Assembly: GCF_900116495.1 (NCBI RefSeq)
Contig: NZ_FPAY01000001.1
Span: 620,001-684,000 of the forward strand
DNA: 64,000 nt
Origin: Arthrobacter sp. ov118
GTDB taxonomy: Bacteria; Actinomycetota; Actinomycetes; Actinomycetales; Micrococcaceae
Reading direction: 5' to 3'
The notes beneath the pieces were generated by a model. It was not told the origin of the DNA, searched no databases, and saw only the letters and a list, made by a program, of their open reading frames with translations. Shown in pieces: positions 15,896 to 24,691 of this stretch. A program made the translations under genes and the position numbers. The number at the start of each line of letters is the position of its first letter. Positions within the stretch are counted from its first letter, which is position 1.

Positions 15896-17697
15896 TACTG
15901 ATCCTTCTTTGACTCGGGAGAGCCTGCTGTGGACTGGATGAAGTCGGCTTCGTGATCTTCCGGGGAGGCCTGCTGATCGCCGGCAGCGTCGGTATCCGCC
16001 CGGTCATTATCCCCTGTTCCGCTGGGAGCCGACTGGGAGGGGGAAGCCGACTGGGAGGCAGTGGGCGCCGATTCAGCGGCGTCGGCGGGGTCCAGGTGCC
16101 ATTCGCTGGCGAGCAGTTTCCGGATGGCTGCGGCTTCCCCTGCCAGGCGGTGGTCTTCGCCGCGGGCCAGGAGGCCGTACTCCACCATGGTGCGGCCGTC
16201 CGCGTGTGTGCCCGTGCGGACCCACAGGCGGCGGCGGTTCACGTAGAGCGAGGTGACCAGTCCGGCGACGGCCGTGAGCGCGAAGACCAGGGCGTAGAGC
16301 TGGCCTGGGTTGTGGTGGATGTCCACGCCGACATAGCGCTTCACGCCGTCGAAGCTGATGGAGCCCTTGCCGTTCGGCAGCTTGTACGTGCTCCCGGGCG
16401 CCAGGGTGATGCCCTTGGTGGCCAGGTTCCGGGCGTTGAGGGGCGTCAGGTTCTTGACGTCGAGTTCGAAGACGTTCTGCGGGGCGCCCGCGTCCAGGCC
16501 AAGGTCGCCGTAGTAGGAGTTCAGGCTCAGCTGGGGGTTGATGAGCGCCGGGTCCCCGCTGAAAGACACGCCCTTGTCGGTGACAAAGGCCGTCGGCAGG
16601 AAAAACCCGGCGAACGCCAGCTGTTCCGGCTTGGCGTCCGGGACCTTGATGACCACCGAGGAGTAGTAGTTTTCGCCCTGGAGCTTGGCGACCACGGGAC
16701 CCTGCATGGCGATGTTCCCGGCGGCGTCGCGGACGGTGACCACGGGGGCGTAGCCGTTGCCCGTGAGGTACACACTGGTGCCGCCGAGGCTGAGCGGGTC
16801 GTTGACCTTGAGCACTTCCTTCTTGGCCGGCGCGTCCGGGTTTTCCTTTGTGGTCACCTGGGCCGTGAAGTCGATGGGCTGTCCGAACTTTCCCTTGGAT
16901 TCGCGGTCGAAGGTGATGTCGAACTTATCCAGCTGGACGGAGTACGGCTGCAGCTGGCTGCTCTGGAAGTTGGTGCCGGGCGTGAACTGGTCGTACCCGA
17001 CGAGGGTGTTGACGAAGGTGTCACCCTCCACCAAGATCCGCTGCCCGCTGTAGCCGAAGAGGCCGCCGATCGCCACGGAGATCAACACCCCGATCAAGGC
17101 GGTGTGGAAGACGAGGTTGCCGACTTCCTTCAGCAAGCCGCGCTCGGCCCCCAGGGAGGGCCGGGCGCCGTCGCGGTCCCTGATGTCGACGCGGTAGCCG
17201 CGCTTTTTCAGCAGCCCCGCGGCACTGGAGATGGCGGCCGACGCCGGGATCCCGGCGTCGGCCGGAATCACCAGGGTGCCGTATTCCGGCAGCCGGGACA
17301 GCCGTGCGGGGGTGCGCGGGGGCTGGGAGCGCATTGCTTTGTAGTGCGCGATGGCGCGCGGGACCACGCAGCCGATCAGCGAGATGAACAGCAGGAGGTA
17401 GATCGCGGAAAACCACGCCGAGGAATAGACGTCGTAAAGCTGCAGCGAATCGAGGAGCTTGCCGTAATCCGGGTGGTCCTTGATGTACTGGGTGACAATC
17501 GCCGGGTTGGCGGGGCGCTGCGGAAACAGCGAGCCGGGCACGGCGGCAACGGCCAGCAGCAGGAGCAGGAAGAGTGCGGTACGCATGCTGGTCAGCTGCG
17601 TCCACGCCCACCGGAGCATGCCCCAGGGACCGAGCGTGGGCAGGACGGCCTCGGACTTCGGGGACTTTTTCTTCAATACGTTCACGCGCTCGCTCAT
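15895..17697 (-). CDS. resB: Cytochrome c biogenesis protein ResB
   Basis: ResB is the partner of CcsB in haem attachment. The 600-residue protein has three N-terminal transmembrane helices, a large extracytoplasmic domain (about 210-460) and a fourth helix near residue 475, followed by an acidic, disordered tail of about 100 residues rich in Ser/Ala/Asp. The motif PGSLFPQRPANP after the first helix is typical. I start at ATG 17697, which shares one base with the ccdA stop (TGATG); the longer reading frame to 17760 adds residues inside ccdA. Confidence 0.93.
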   Translation of the reverse strand: MSERVNVLKKKSPKSEAVLPTLGPWGMLRWAWTQLTSMRTALFLLLLLAVAAVPGSLFPQRPANPAIVTQYIKDHPDYGKLLDSLQLYDVYSSAWFSAIYLLLFISLIGCVVPRAIAHYKAMRSQPPRTPARLSRLPEYGTLVIPADAGIPASAAISSAAGLLKKRGYRVDIRDRDGARPSLGAERGLLKEVGNLVFHTALIGVLISVAIGGLFGYSGQRILVEGDTFVNTLVGYDQFTPGTNFQSSQLQPYSVQLDKFDITFDRESKGKFGQPIDFTAQVTTKENPDAPAKKEVLKVNDPLSLGGTSVYLTGNGYAPVVTVRDAAGNIAMQGPVVAKLQGENYYSSVVIKVPDAKPEQLAFAGFFLPTAFVTDKGVSFSGDPALINPQLSLNSYYGDLGLDAGAPQNVFELDVKNLTPLNARNLATKGITLAPGSTYKLPNGKGSISFDGVKRYVGVDIHHNPGQLYALVFALTAVAGLVTSLYVNRRRLWVRTGTHADGRTMVEYGLLARGEDHRLAGEAAAIRKLLASEWHLDPADAAESAPTASQSASPSQSAPSGTGDNDRADTDAAGDQQASPEDHEADFIQSTAGSPESKKDQ

Positions 17698-18452
17698 CAG
17701 ATCGGCAATTTCACATCGGTTTGGAACCAGTACTGCAACTCGGACACCCAGGTGCCCCACACGCCGCTGGCCATCAGGATGCCGAGCAGGACCAGGATGC
17801 CGCCGCCGGTGCGCTGGATGGCGAGCCGGTGCTTGCGGAAGAAGGACATCACGCCGATGCCGCGGCGCACGGCCAGGGCGATCAGCAGGAACGGAATGCC
17901 CAGCCCCAGGCTATAGACGAAGGCCAGGAACGCGCCCTTGGCCGCGGAGGAGCCGCCGGAGAGGCTGAGCAGCTGGACGGCCGAATAGGTCGGACCGATG
18001 CACGGGGCCCAGCCCAGCCCGAAGGTGACGCCCAGCAAGGGTGCGCCCCACAGACCGGCCGGTGGCTTGGCATGGATCTTGGCGTCGCGCTGGAGCCAGC
18101 CGAAGCCGCCCATGAACACGACGCCCATGATGATCACGAGGACGCCGAGCAACTGGGTGATCCATCTGTTCTGCGAGCCGGTGATCAGGCTGCCCAGCTG
18201 GCCGAACGCCCCGCCGAGCAGCACGAAAATCACGGAGAAGCCGAGGACGAAGAGCCCGATGCCGGCCAGCATGCGTCCGCGCCTTTGCTTCTGCAGGTCG
18301 ACGCCGGTCAGCCCGGTGACGTAGCCGAGGTATCCGGGCACGAGCGGCAGCACGCAGGGCGAAAGGAAGGAGACGAGGCCGGCCAGGAGAGCGACAGGAA
18401 TGGCAAGCAGCAGCGATCCGTTCAGGATGGCTTCGGCGAAGGGGCTGTTCAC
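17697..18452 (-). CDS. ccdA: Cytochrome c biogenesis protein CcdA
   Basis: CcdA carries electrons from cytoplasmic thioredoxin across the membrane to ResA, which keeps apocytochrome cysteines reduced. The 251-residue protein has six transmembrane segments with the conserved cysteines in SFLSPCVLPLVPGYLGY (near residue 31) and GLGWAPCIGPTYSA (near 150), the DsbD transmembrane-domain pattern. It begins 13 bases after resA and shares one base with resB. Confidence 0.94.
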   Translation of the reverse strand: MNSPFAEAILNGSLLLAIPVALLAGLVSFLSPCVLPLVPGYLGYVTGLTGVDLQKQRRGRMLAGIGLFVLGFSVIFVLLGGAFGQLGSLITGSQNRWITQLLGVLVIIMGVVFMGGFGWLQRDAKIHAKPPAGLWGAPLLGVTFGLGWAPCIGPTYSAVQLLSLSGGSSAAKGAFLAFVYSLGLGIPFLLIALAVRRGIGVMSFFRKHRLAIQRTGGGILVLLGILMASGVWGTWVSELQYWFQTDVKLPI

Positions 18453-18465
18453 GGCGTGGACCGCG

Positions 18466-19086
18466 CTACTCGGCCACGGCGGCGGCGATGAGGGACTTGA
18501 GCGTGCCCTGCTGGATTTCGCCGAGGACGCGGGACGCGACGCGGCCCTGCTTGTCCAGCACCAGGGTGGTGGGCACGGCGCCGGGCGGCACGAGGCCGGA
18601 GACGGCCAGCAGCACGGCGCCGTCCTTGTCGTTAAAGCTCGGATACGTCAGGTTGAAGGTCTTGTCGAACGCGTCGGCCGTGGGCTTCTCGTCGCGCAGG
18701 TTAACGCCGAAGAACTGCACGCCCTGGCTCTTGAACTCCCGGTTCAGGGCCTCGAGCGAGGGCGCCTCCACCCGGCAGGGGGCGCAGGCGGCGAACCAGA
18801 AGTTCAGCACCGTGACCTTGCCGGGGAAGTCCGCCGACGTAACGGCGGTGCCGTCGAACAGCGTCCCCTTAAGCTGCACGGGACTCTTGCGGTCGGCGAC
18901 GGCGAACTCGGTTACGGATCCGTCGCCGGCGACGTAGTTCTTGTTGTCCCCTGCCTTGGCTTGTTTAGCGAGGGCATCGTCCTGGGCGCAGCCGGACAAG
19001 CCGAACACTGCGGCCAGGGCGGCGCCGCCGGCAGTCAGCGCGCTGCGGCGGGACAGCGGAGTCCCCGCCCGGCGGTTCTGTGCCAT
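18466..19086 (-). CDS. resA: ResA/TlpA-family thiol-disulphide oxidoreductase lipoprotein
   Basis: The 206-residue protein reduces apocytochrome c cysteines before haem attachment. The thioredoxin-fold active site is FAACAPCRVEAPSL (CxxC: Cys-Ala-Pro-Cys). The N-terminus has a twin-arginine-like SRRSALTAGG followed by a lipobox LSGC at Cys33, so it is probably exported by Tat and anchored as a lipoprotein. The conserved Glu of ResA proteins is in the VEAPSLEAL helix. It sits 2 bases after the histidine phosphatase gene and 13 bases before ccdA. Confidence 0.92.
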   Translation of the reverse strand: MAQNRRAGTPLSRRSALTAGGAALAAVFGLSGCAQDDALAKQAKAGDNKNYVAGDGSVTEFAVADRKSPVQLKGTLFDGTAVTSADFPGKVTVLNFWFAACAPCRVEAPSLEALNREFKSQGVQFFGVNLRDEKPTADAFDKTFNLTYPSFNDKDGAVLLAVSGLVPPGAVPTTLVLDKQGRVASRVLGEIQQGTLKSLIAAAVAE

Positions 19087-19088
19087 CC

Positions 19089-19751
19089 TCAGGCTCCCGG
19101 GGTGCTGGCGGCACCGGGCAGCAGGGCGGCGGCGGGCTCACTGTAGTCGACGCGCACGAGTCCGCCGTCGTCGAACACGAGGGACGTAACGGAGGTCAGC
19201 GTGCACTCGCGCTTGCGCGGGTCATGCCACAAGGGGCGGCCTTCGGCGCTGAGCCGGGTGGCCCAAATGGGCAGCTGGTGGCTGACGAGGATTGCTTCGG
19301 CCCCGTCGCCGCCCAGCTCAACCGCTTGGCGGCGGGCGTCCTGGACCGCAGCGATGACCCGCGCTGCCTGCTCCTTGTACGGCTCACCCCAGGACGGTCG
19401 GAACGGGTTGTACAGCCGGGCCCAGTGCCTGGGCCTGAGCAGCTCGGCCTTGGTGACATGGACGCCCTCAAAGTAATTTTCGGCTTCGATGATGCGCGCA
19501 TCCGTGGCGATCTCAAGGCCCAGGGCGTCGGCGATGGGCTGGGCCGTCTCCTGCGCCCGGGTCAGCGGGGAGGCGCCGAGGTGAACGATCCGCGCCCCTT
19601 GCAGGGCACGTTCGCTGAAGTGTTCCGCCAGCGTGCGGGCCATTTCCCGGCCGAGTTCGGAGAGGTGGAATTCGGGCAGCCTGCCGTACAGGACACCCTC
19701 GGGGTTGTGGACCTCGCCGTGGCGGAGCAAATGAACAGTGGCTTGGGGCAT
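19089..19751 (-). CDS. Histidine phosphatase (phosphoglycerate mutase-like) family protein
   Basis: The 220-residue protein has the catalytic LLRHGEVHNPEG motif at its N-terminus, a second acidic/basic cluster (SPLTRAQETAQPIADAL) and the late catalytic His in ILVSHQLPIWA. The family contains phosphatases acting on many phospho-compounds and true mutases; the substrate is unknown. It leads the cytochrome c maturation operon, as its relative does in Mycobacterium (Rv0525), but no role in haem attachment has been shown to my knowledge. I start at ATG 19751, directly before the RHG motif. Confidence 0.88.
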   Translation of the reverse strand: MPQATVHLLRHGEVHNPEGVLYGRLPEFHLSELGREMARTLAEHFSERALQGARIVHLGASPLTRAQETAQPIADALGLEIATDARIIEAENYFEGVHVTKAELLRPRHWARLYNPFRPSWGEPYKEQAARVIAAVQDARRQAVELGGDGAEAILVSHQLPIWATRLSAEGRPLWHDPRKRECTLTSVTSLVFDDGGLVRVDYSEPAAALLPGAASTPGA

Positions 19752-19884
19752 GTCTACCAGTTTCTCAAAGATGCCGGTCGATCTGAAATCTTCTACGAAA
19801 GGTAGAACTCGGAAGTTTTGAAAGATGTTCCCGGGAGTTGGAATAAAAGATGCAAACGCATGTTTATACTGGATGAAGCAGTTA

Positions 19885-19898
19885 GTTGAGATTTCAAC
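19885..19898. promoter_or_regulatory. Candidate operator in the yceI leader
   Basis: GTTGAGATTTCAAC is a 14-base palindrome (arms GTTGA/TCAAC). Another half-site, CTTCAAC, lies 9 bases downstream. A possible -10 (TATACT, 19865-19870) precedes it, so a bound repressor would block transcription of yceI. TTGA/TCAA arms are typical of MarR-family sites; no MarR gene is in the window. Confidence 0.45.
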
Positions 19899-19959
19899 CA
19901 ATGAGGCTTCAACTGACGATCAGACAAACAGCCTGACCACCGACTCAAGGAGAATCACC

Positions 19960-20508
19960 ATGGCACTTCCCGCAAACGTCACCACCGGCACCTGGACCCT
20001 GGACCCCTCGCACAGCGAAATCGGCTTCACCGTCCGCCACGCAGGCATCAGCAAGGTCCGCGGCCAGTTCACCGATGCCGCAGCCACCCTGGACCTCGCC
20101 GAGAACGTCACCGACTCCAAGGTCAATGCCTCGATCAAGACCGCGAGCTTCGACTCCGGCGACGCCAACCGCGACGGCCACGTCCGCGGCGAGGACTTCT
20201 TCGATGTCGAGACCTTCCCGGAGATCTCCTTCGTCTCCAGCACCATCGTCCCCAAGGGCGACGCCTACGAACTCCAGGGCGACCTGACCATCAAGGGCAT
20301 CACCCGCCCGGTGGCCCTCGAAACCGAATTCAACGGCGTGGCCGTCGATCCCTTCGGCAACACCCGCGCCGGCCTCAGCGCCGAAACCACCATCAGCCGC
20401 AAGGACTTCGGCCTGACCTGGAACGCAGTCCTCGAAGCCGGCGGCGTGCTCGTCAGCGACAAGGTGGCCATCAACCTGGAACTGGCCTTCATCGCTCCCG
20501 CAGCCTAG
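19960..20508 (+). CDS. YceI-family polyisoprenoid-binding-like protein
   Basis: The 182-residue protein has the lipocalin-like YceI fold signature: GTWTLDPSHSEIGFTVRH at the start, VRGQFTDAAATLDL, and the late GDLTIKGITRPVALETEF and FGLTWNAVL. Family members bind polyisoprenoids or other lipids; there is no signal peptide, so this one is cytoplasmic. The start ATG 19960 has an AAGGAGAA site 7 bases upstream. Long upstream in-frame sequence is excluded because it contains the promoter region. A strong terminator follows. Confidence 0.92.
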   Translation: MALPANVTTGTWTLDPSHSEIGFTVRHAGISKVRGQFTDAAATLDLAENVTDSKVNASIKTASFDSGDANRDGHVRGEDFFDVETFPEISFVSSTIVPKGDAYELQGDLTIKGITRPVALETEFNGVAVDPFGNTRAGLSAETTISRKDFGLTWNAVLEAGGVLVSDKVAINLELAFIAPAA

Positions 20509-20569
20509 CCAGCACTGCGGCATAGTCAGCACCATTGAGGCAATCCGGCCGACTCCGGGCAGCCCGTTC

Positions 20570-20608
20570 CAGCGCCCCGCTTCATCTTCACGATGAGGCG
20601 GGGCGCTG
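20570..20608 (+). terminator. Rho-independent terminator after yceI
   Basis: A 17-base-pair stem (one G-U pair) with loop TTCAC runs from CAGCGCCCCGC to GCGGGGCGCTG, followed by TTGT. It ends 100 bases after the yceI stop. Confidence 0.8.
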
Positions 20609-20737
20609 TTGTACCCGCCCGTATCTCCCCTCCGGTTTCCCTCATCAGTTTCCGCCGCCGCGGTACGTGCCGACGGTCGCCGGAAGCGGTCCAGGATTCC
20701 CTAGATAACGGGGAAACTGCGGTCTACAGTGAGAGCC

Positions 20738-21511
20738 ATGAGCAACCCAGGTGATGTCCCGCCGCAGCCAGGTGCCCAACCGCCGCCTTCGGACGGCGTC
20801 CCGGGCGCCGGCCCGCAGCACCCCCCGGTCAACCCGGCGCCGCCTCCCGGATATCACGCGCCACCGCCGGGGTATCAGGAGCCGCCCCCCGGATACCAGG
20901 CTCCCCCACCGGGCTACCAGGCGCCTCCGCCCGGATACCAGGCTCCCCCACCGGGCTACCAGGCGCCTCCGCCCGGATACCAGCCACCACCACCGGGCTA
21001 CCCGGGGCAGCATGCCGCCAGTGGAAACCGCTTTTCAATGCCCACCGACCGCCCGAGAAGCTTCGGCGAAGCACTGCCCGCCGGCGGCCTTTCCGGCATG
21101 TTCAACGTCTCTACCATGCCCACCGAGCTGAAGATTTCGTACTGGATCTGGCTCATCGGCGGCTTCCTGGGCCTCCTCGGCGGAATCATCGGCCTGTTCG
21201 GGTCCTTTGTCCTCATCGCGTTCGCGCCGCCCCTCGGGCTCCTGGTGCTGGTGCTGGTGCTGGTGGCCCTCGCGCTGGCCACCGCCCAAATTATTCTGGC
21301 CATGAAGATGAAGGAAGGCCGGGAATGGGCGCGGCTGGCCCTGACGATTGTTGCCGGCATCTCCCTGCTGCTGACAATCATCAGTTCCAGCGTTGCTGAG
21401 GGCAGGACCGGCGGAAATCTACCGGGCTTCATCATCAGTCTGGTGGCAACCGTGCTCATGTGGCTGCCGAACCCGCAGGCCTGGTTCGTCGCCCACCGGG
21501 GCCGGGTCTAG
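20738..21511 (+). CDS. Membrane protein with N-terminal PPPGYQ repeats
   Basis: The 257-residue protein has a Pro-rich cytoplasmic part with eight near-identical 7-residue repeats (APPPGYQ, about residues 31-90) and a C-terminal membrane part with about four helices (ISYWIWLIGGFLGLLGGIIG onwards, residues 130-250). The repeat is also seen as 21-bp tandem DNA repeats at about 20832-20998. I start at ATG 20738; an in-frame GTG at 20729 is possible. Function is unknown: the layout resembles actinobacterial DUF4064/DUF805-like proteins. It is a paralogue in design of the next gene. Confidence 0.78.
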   Translation: MSNPGDVPPQPGAQPPPSDGVPGAGPQHPPVNPAPPPGYHAPPPGYQEPPPGYQAPPPGYQAPPPGYQAPPPGYQAPPPGYQPPPPGYPGQHAASGNRFSMPTDRPRSFGEALPAGGLSGMFNVSTMPTELKISYWIWLIGGFLGLLGGIIGLFGSFVLIAFAPPLGLLVLVLVLVALALATAQIILAMKMKEGREWARLALTIVAGISLLLTIISSSVAEGRTGGNLPGFIISLVATVLMWLPNPQAWFVAHRGRV

Positions 21512-21717
21512 GTCTCCCTCTTCACCGCCAGTCAGCCTGATGTTGGCGGCGCCCGGGCGGTCCGTTCCAGTGGCCGCAAGAGGTTTGCGAATACCTCTCC
21601 GGAATGATCCGCACGGCGGCCGGCCCGCGGTACGGTGGAGCTAAACCATGCTGGGGGCAGGGCAGGATCGCTGGTCCCGGCGGCCGATTCAGTGATTTAC
21701 ACGCAAAGGACCGCTTC

Positions 21718-22542
21718 ATGAGCAACCCTCCAGCCCAGCCTTCACCTCCCAACGGCTCCGAGCCGGACGGGGAATCCACTCCGGGCTACGGCCAGAACGC
21801 CCCGCAGTACGGGCAGAACGCGCCCCAGTATGGCCAAAACGCTCCGCAGTACGGGCAGCAGACGCCCCCGGCCTACGGACAGCAGGGCCCGAACGTTCCG
21901 CAGTACGGCCAGCAGGGTCCGAACGCCCCGCAGTACGGGCAGCAGACGCCCCCGGCCTATGGGCAAAACGCGCCCCAGTATGGCCAGAACGCGCCCCAGT
22001 ACGGCCAGCAGGGTCCGAACGCTCCGCAGTACGGCCAGTCCCCCTACGCGCAGTACCCGTCCGGGCAGCCGCAGGCCCCGGGCCCGGTTCCCCAACTGGT
22101 CAATACGTCATTCTGGCTGATCATCGCTGCGGGCGCCCTGTGGGTGATTTCCATGCTGGTGTCCCTGGGAACCCTGGACACTCCCGAGGTCCGTGACTTG
22201 TTCGAAAAGCAGATGGCTGCAAGCGGCACGTCGGTGGACTTCGAGTCCATCAAGGGATTCCTGATCGGCACCATCGTAGTCTTCGCCGTGATCAGCGCCG
22301 GGCTGTACGCACTCGTCGCGTTCAACGTCCGCAAGGGCAAAAACTGGGCCCGCATCCTCGGCACGGTTTTTGCCGCCCTGTCGATCTTCAACATCGTCCC
22401 GCTGAGCCTTGCCACGCTCGCAGCGCTGGTCGGCATCGCGGCCATTGTGTTGCTGTACCTGCCCACCACCTCGCCCTATTTCCAGAAGCGGCAGTCCTTT
22501 GCCAACCCCTTCGGGCAGCCCGGAGCGCCGTTCGGAAAGTAG
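21718..22542 (+). CDS. Membrane protein with N-terminal NAPQYGQ repeats
   Basis: The 274-residue protein has about 100 residues of Gln/Tyr/Pro repeats (units such as NAPQYGQ and QTPPAYGQ) and then four membrane segments (SFWLIIAAGALWVISMLVSL to VGIAAIVLLYLPTT). The upstream gene has the same plan with a different repeat, and the membrane parts share KGKNWARILGT/KEGREWARLALT and a YLP/WLPN ending, so they look like diverged duplicates. ATG 21718 has AAAGGA upstream. No function is known; low-complexity Tyr/Gln tails could mediate self-association. Confidence 0.78.
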   Translation: MSNPPAQPSPPNGSEPDGESTPGYGQNAPQYGQNAPQYGQNAPQYGQQTPPAYGQQGPNVPQYGQQGPNAPQYGQQTPPAYGQNAPQYGQNAPQYGQQGPNAPQYGQSPYAQYPSGQPQAPGPVPQLVNTSFWLIIAAGALWVISMLVSLGTLDTPEVRDLFEKQMAASGTSVDFESIKGFLIGTIVVFAVISAGLYALVAFNVRKGKNWARILGTVFAALSIFNIVPLSLATLAALVGIAAIVLLYLPTTSPYFQKRQSFANPFGQPGAPFGK

Positions 22543-22611
22543 GCACCGTTCGGGAAGCAGCTGGCACGAATAGTGCCACCGGGCGCGGGGACCGGAGGAC
22601 CTGGCTGAAAC

Positions 22612-23319
22612 TTAGTCGGTGTCTTCCGGGTCCTGCGCCCTTTGTGCATGGTAGGCCAGGATCTGCAGTTCCGTTGCCATGTCGACCTTGCGGAGGTTGA
22701 CCCCCGGGGGGACTTGCAGCATCACCGGAGCGAAGCTGAGGATACTCCGGACGCCGGCGGCGACCACTCGGTCGCAGACATCCTGGGCAACCGCGGCGGG
22801 CAGTGCCAGGACCACCATGTTGGCACCCGTGCGATGCAATACCGGCTCAAGATCGGCGGCGTCGCTGACCCGGAGCCAGCCGACCTCGCTGCCCACCACC
22901 ATCTGGTCGGCGTCGAAAATTGCCACGATGTCAAAGCCCCGCGACTCGAACCCGCCGTACCGTGCCAGCGCCTTGCCCAGGTTGCCCGCACCGACGATCG
23001 CGACCTTCCAGTCATGTGTCAGCCCGAGTGCCGCGGCGATGTTCCGGTTCAGGTACTGGACCTCATACCCCACCCCGCGGGTTCCGTAGGACCCGACATA
23101 TGAAAGGTCTTTGCGCAGCGTCGAGGAGCTGACCCCGGAGGCCTCAGCCAGCGACTCGGACGAGACCCGGTCCACCCCGTCAGCCAGCAGCGTGGTCAGG
23201 GCGCGCAGATAAATGGTCAGCCGGGCCACGGCGGCGGGTGGAATCTGCTTGGCGGCAGTCCCGGCTCCCCCGGGAACAGCCCCGGGAGATGAATCCAGCG
23301 AAGTCACTATCTGCTCCAT
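22612..23319 (-). CDS. rex: Redox-sensing transcriptional repressor Rex
   Basis: Rex binds DNA when NAD+ dominates and lets go when NADH rises, controlling respiratory and fermentation genes. The 235-residue protein has an N-terminal winged helix (IPPAAVARLTIYLRAL to LRKDLSYVGSYGTRGVGY) and a Rossmann domain with VAIVGAGNLGKAL near residue 105. Length and both domains are typical. It is 57 bases before the glutaredoxin gene in the other reading order (both leftward). Targets near here could include the cytochrome maturation and men genes, but I found no clear TTGTGA-N6-TCACAA site. Confidence 0.94.
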   Translation of the reverse strand: MEQIVTSLDSSPGAVPGGAGTAAKQIPPAAVARLTIYLRALTTLLADGVDRVSSESLAEASGVSSSTLRKDLSYVGSYGTRGVGYEVQYLNRNIAAALGLTHDWKVAIVGAGNLGKALARYGGFESRGFDIVAIFDADQMVVGSEVGWLRVSDAADLEPVLHRTGANMVVLALPAAVAQDVCDRVVAAGVRSILSFAPVMLQVPPGVNLRKVDMATELQILAYHAQRAQDPEDTD

Positions 23320-23376
23320 TGAGTCGCGTTGTGCTTCCCACTCTAGAGCCCCCGCGCATCACGCAACAAAGCTGGC

Positions 23377-23649
23377 TCAGGACGGCCGGCCGAGCACCCG
23401 CTGCAGGGTCCTCGTCAGGCGGGCCTCGTCGATCTTCCAGAAATCCCGCTGGATACCGTTCACCAGCACCACCGGGATCTCCTCGGCGAAGCGTTCGCGC
23501 AGCCCGGCGTCATCGTCCACGGACTTCTCCGTCCACGCAATGCCGAGCCCGGCGGTGACGCGGCCGACGGCGGCGCGCGCCTCCGCGCACAGGTGACAGT
23601 CGGCTTTGGTGATCAGAACGACCTCGGGAAGGGGCGCGGGTGTGGCCAT
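23377..23649 (-). CDS. Glutaredoxin-family protein
   Basis: The 90-residue protein has a redox CxxC in KADCHLCAEA (Cys18-His-Leu-Cys21) and the later cis-Pro segment EEIPVVLVNG, the glutaredoxin/DUF836 pattern. It is a cytoplasmic thiol-disulphide carrier; partner unknown. The long reading frame continuing to 24501 is antisense to the HAD-IB gene, so ATG 23649 is the start. It lies upstream of rex in the leftward direction, so the two may be co-transcribed. Confidence 0.85.
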   Translation of the reverse strand: MATPAPLPEVVLITKADCHLCAEARAAVGRVTAGLGIAWTEKSVDDDAGLRERFAEEIPVVLVNGIQRDFWKIDEARLTRTLQRVLGRPS

Positions 23650-23811
23650 ACCTTCACCGTAGCCCGGCGGCCGTCCCGACGTCGACGCGGCACCGACGCG
23701 GCAATGGTCCGGGAAGTGCGGGGAATGTCCAGGCGCGCCATGGCGCAGACCTGCCGCCGGGTCGCGCACCTGGCGGGTGGTCCGGGGCCGGTCATTGACT
23801 AGACTCGTGGC

Positions 23812-24630
23812 ATGCCCGAGGAGAAATACGTCGCTGTGGCCAGCGAGCCTGCTGCACCGACGCAGCACGGCGAGGCCGCTTTCTTCGACGTCGACAACAC
23901 CCTCATGAAGGGCGCAAGCCTTTTCCATGTGGCGCGTAAGCTGCACCAGCGCGGTGCGTTCACCCTGGCGCAGGCTGCCGGTTTCGCCTGGAAGCAGCTC
24001 ATGTTCATACTGCGCGGGGAAAACATCGACGATGTCCATGCCGTCCGCGACTCCGCGCTGAAGCTGGCCGCCGGCATCACGGCCAAGGACATCGAGGCCC
24101 TGGGCGAAGAGGTCTATGACGAGATGATCGAGTCGCGGATCTGGCCGGGAGCCAAGGCGCTGGCCGAGCAGCACCTCCGAGTAGGGCGCAAAGTATGGCT
24201 CGTTACGGCGACGCCGGTCGAAGTGGCTACCGTCATTGCCAGCCGACTGGGCCTGACCGGGGCGCTGGGCACTGTGGGCGAGATCCTGGACGGCTCGTAC
24301 ACGGGACAGCTCGTGGGGGAAATCCTCCACGGCCCCGCCAAGGCCGTGGCCGTCCGGCGGATCGCCGAGGACGAGGGCCTGGACCTTGGCCGCTGCTGGG
24401 CCTACAGCGATTCCCACAACGACATCCCGCTGCTGAGCATGGTGGGCCACCCCGTTGCCATCAATCCCGATTCCAAGCTGCGCCGCTATGCCCGCGAGCA
24501 CAACTGGCCGGTCTACGATTTCCGCGCCGGCCGGCGCGCCGCCACCTTGGGGTTCAAGGCCGCCACGGTCGGCGGGGCCATTTACGGCCTGTGGCGGGGC
24601 TTCTCCCGTTTCCGCGGCCCCGGCCGCTAA
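23812..24630 (+). CDS. HAD-IB family hydrolase (SerB-like phosphatase)
   Basis: The 272-residue protein has the HAD motifs: FFDVDNTLMKG (motif I nucleophile Asp near residue 26), VWLVTATPVEVA (motif II), and YSDSHNDIPLLSMVGHPVAINPD (motifs III/IV, with the phosphoserine-phosphatase-like DSHNDIP). The cap matches subclass IB. The relative in Mycobacterium (serB1, Rv0505c) lies in the same proC/bS22 neighbourhood. Phosphoserine is a possible substrate, not proven. A basic C-terminal tail ends in a short hydrophobic Gly-rich stretch. Confidence 0.88.
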   Translation: MPEEKYVAVASEPAAPTQHGEAAFFDVDNTLMKGASLFHVARKLHQRGAFTLAQAAGFAWKQLMFILRGENIDDVHAVRDSALKLAAGITAKDIEALGEEVYDEMIESRIWPGAKALAEQHLRVGRKVWLVTATPVEVATVIASRLGLTGALGTVGEILDGSYTGQLVGEILHGPAKAVAVRRIAEDEGLDLGRCWAYSDSHNDIPLLSMVGHPVAINPDSKLRRYAREHNWPVYDFRAGRRAATLGFKAATVGGAIYGLWRGFSRFRGPGR

Positions 24631-24691
24631 GCTCCCCGGGACGCCGCCAACTAAACCGCTACGGTTTCGGACGCGCGCGGCGTGGATCCGG

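Noticed and set aside
15952..17916. 654-codon plus-strand frame over resB
   Set aside because: Antisense shadow of resB and ccdA with no domain signature.
23320..23376. Rex operator between rex and the glutaredoxin gene
   Set aside because: TTGTG and CACGCAACAA fragments are visible, but arms and spacing do not make the TTGTGA-N6-TCACAA palindrome.
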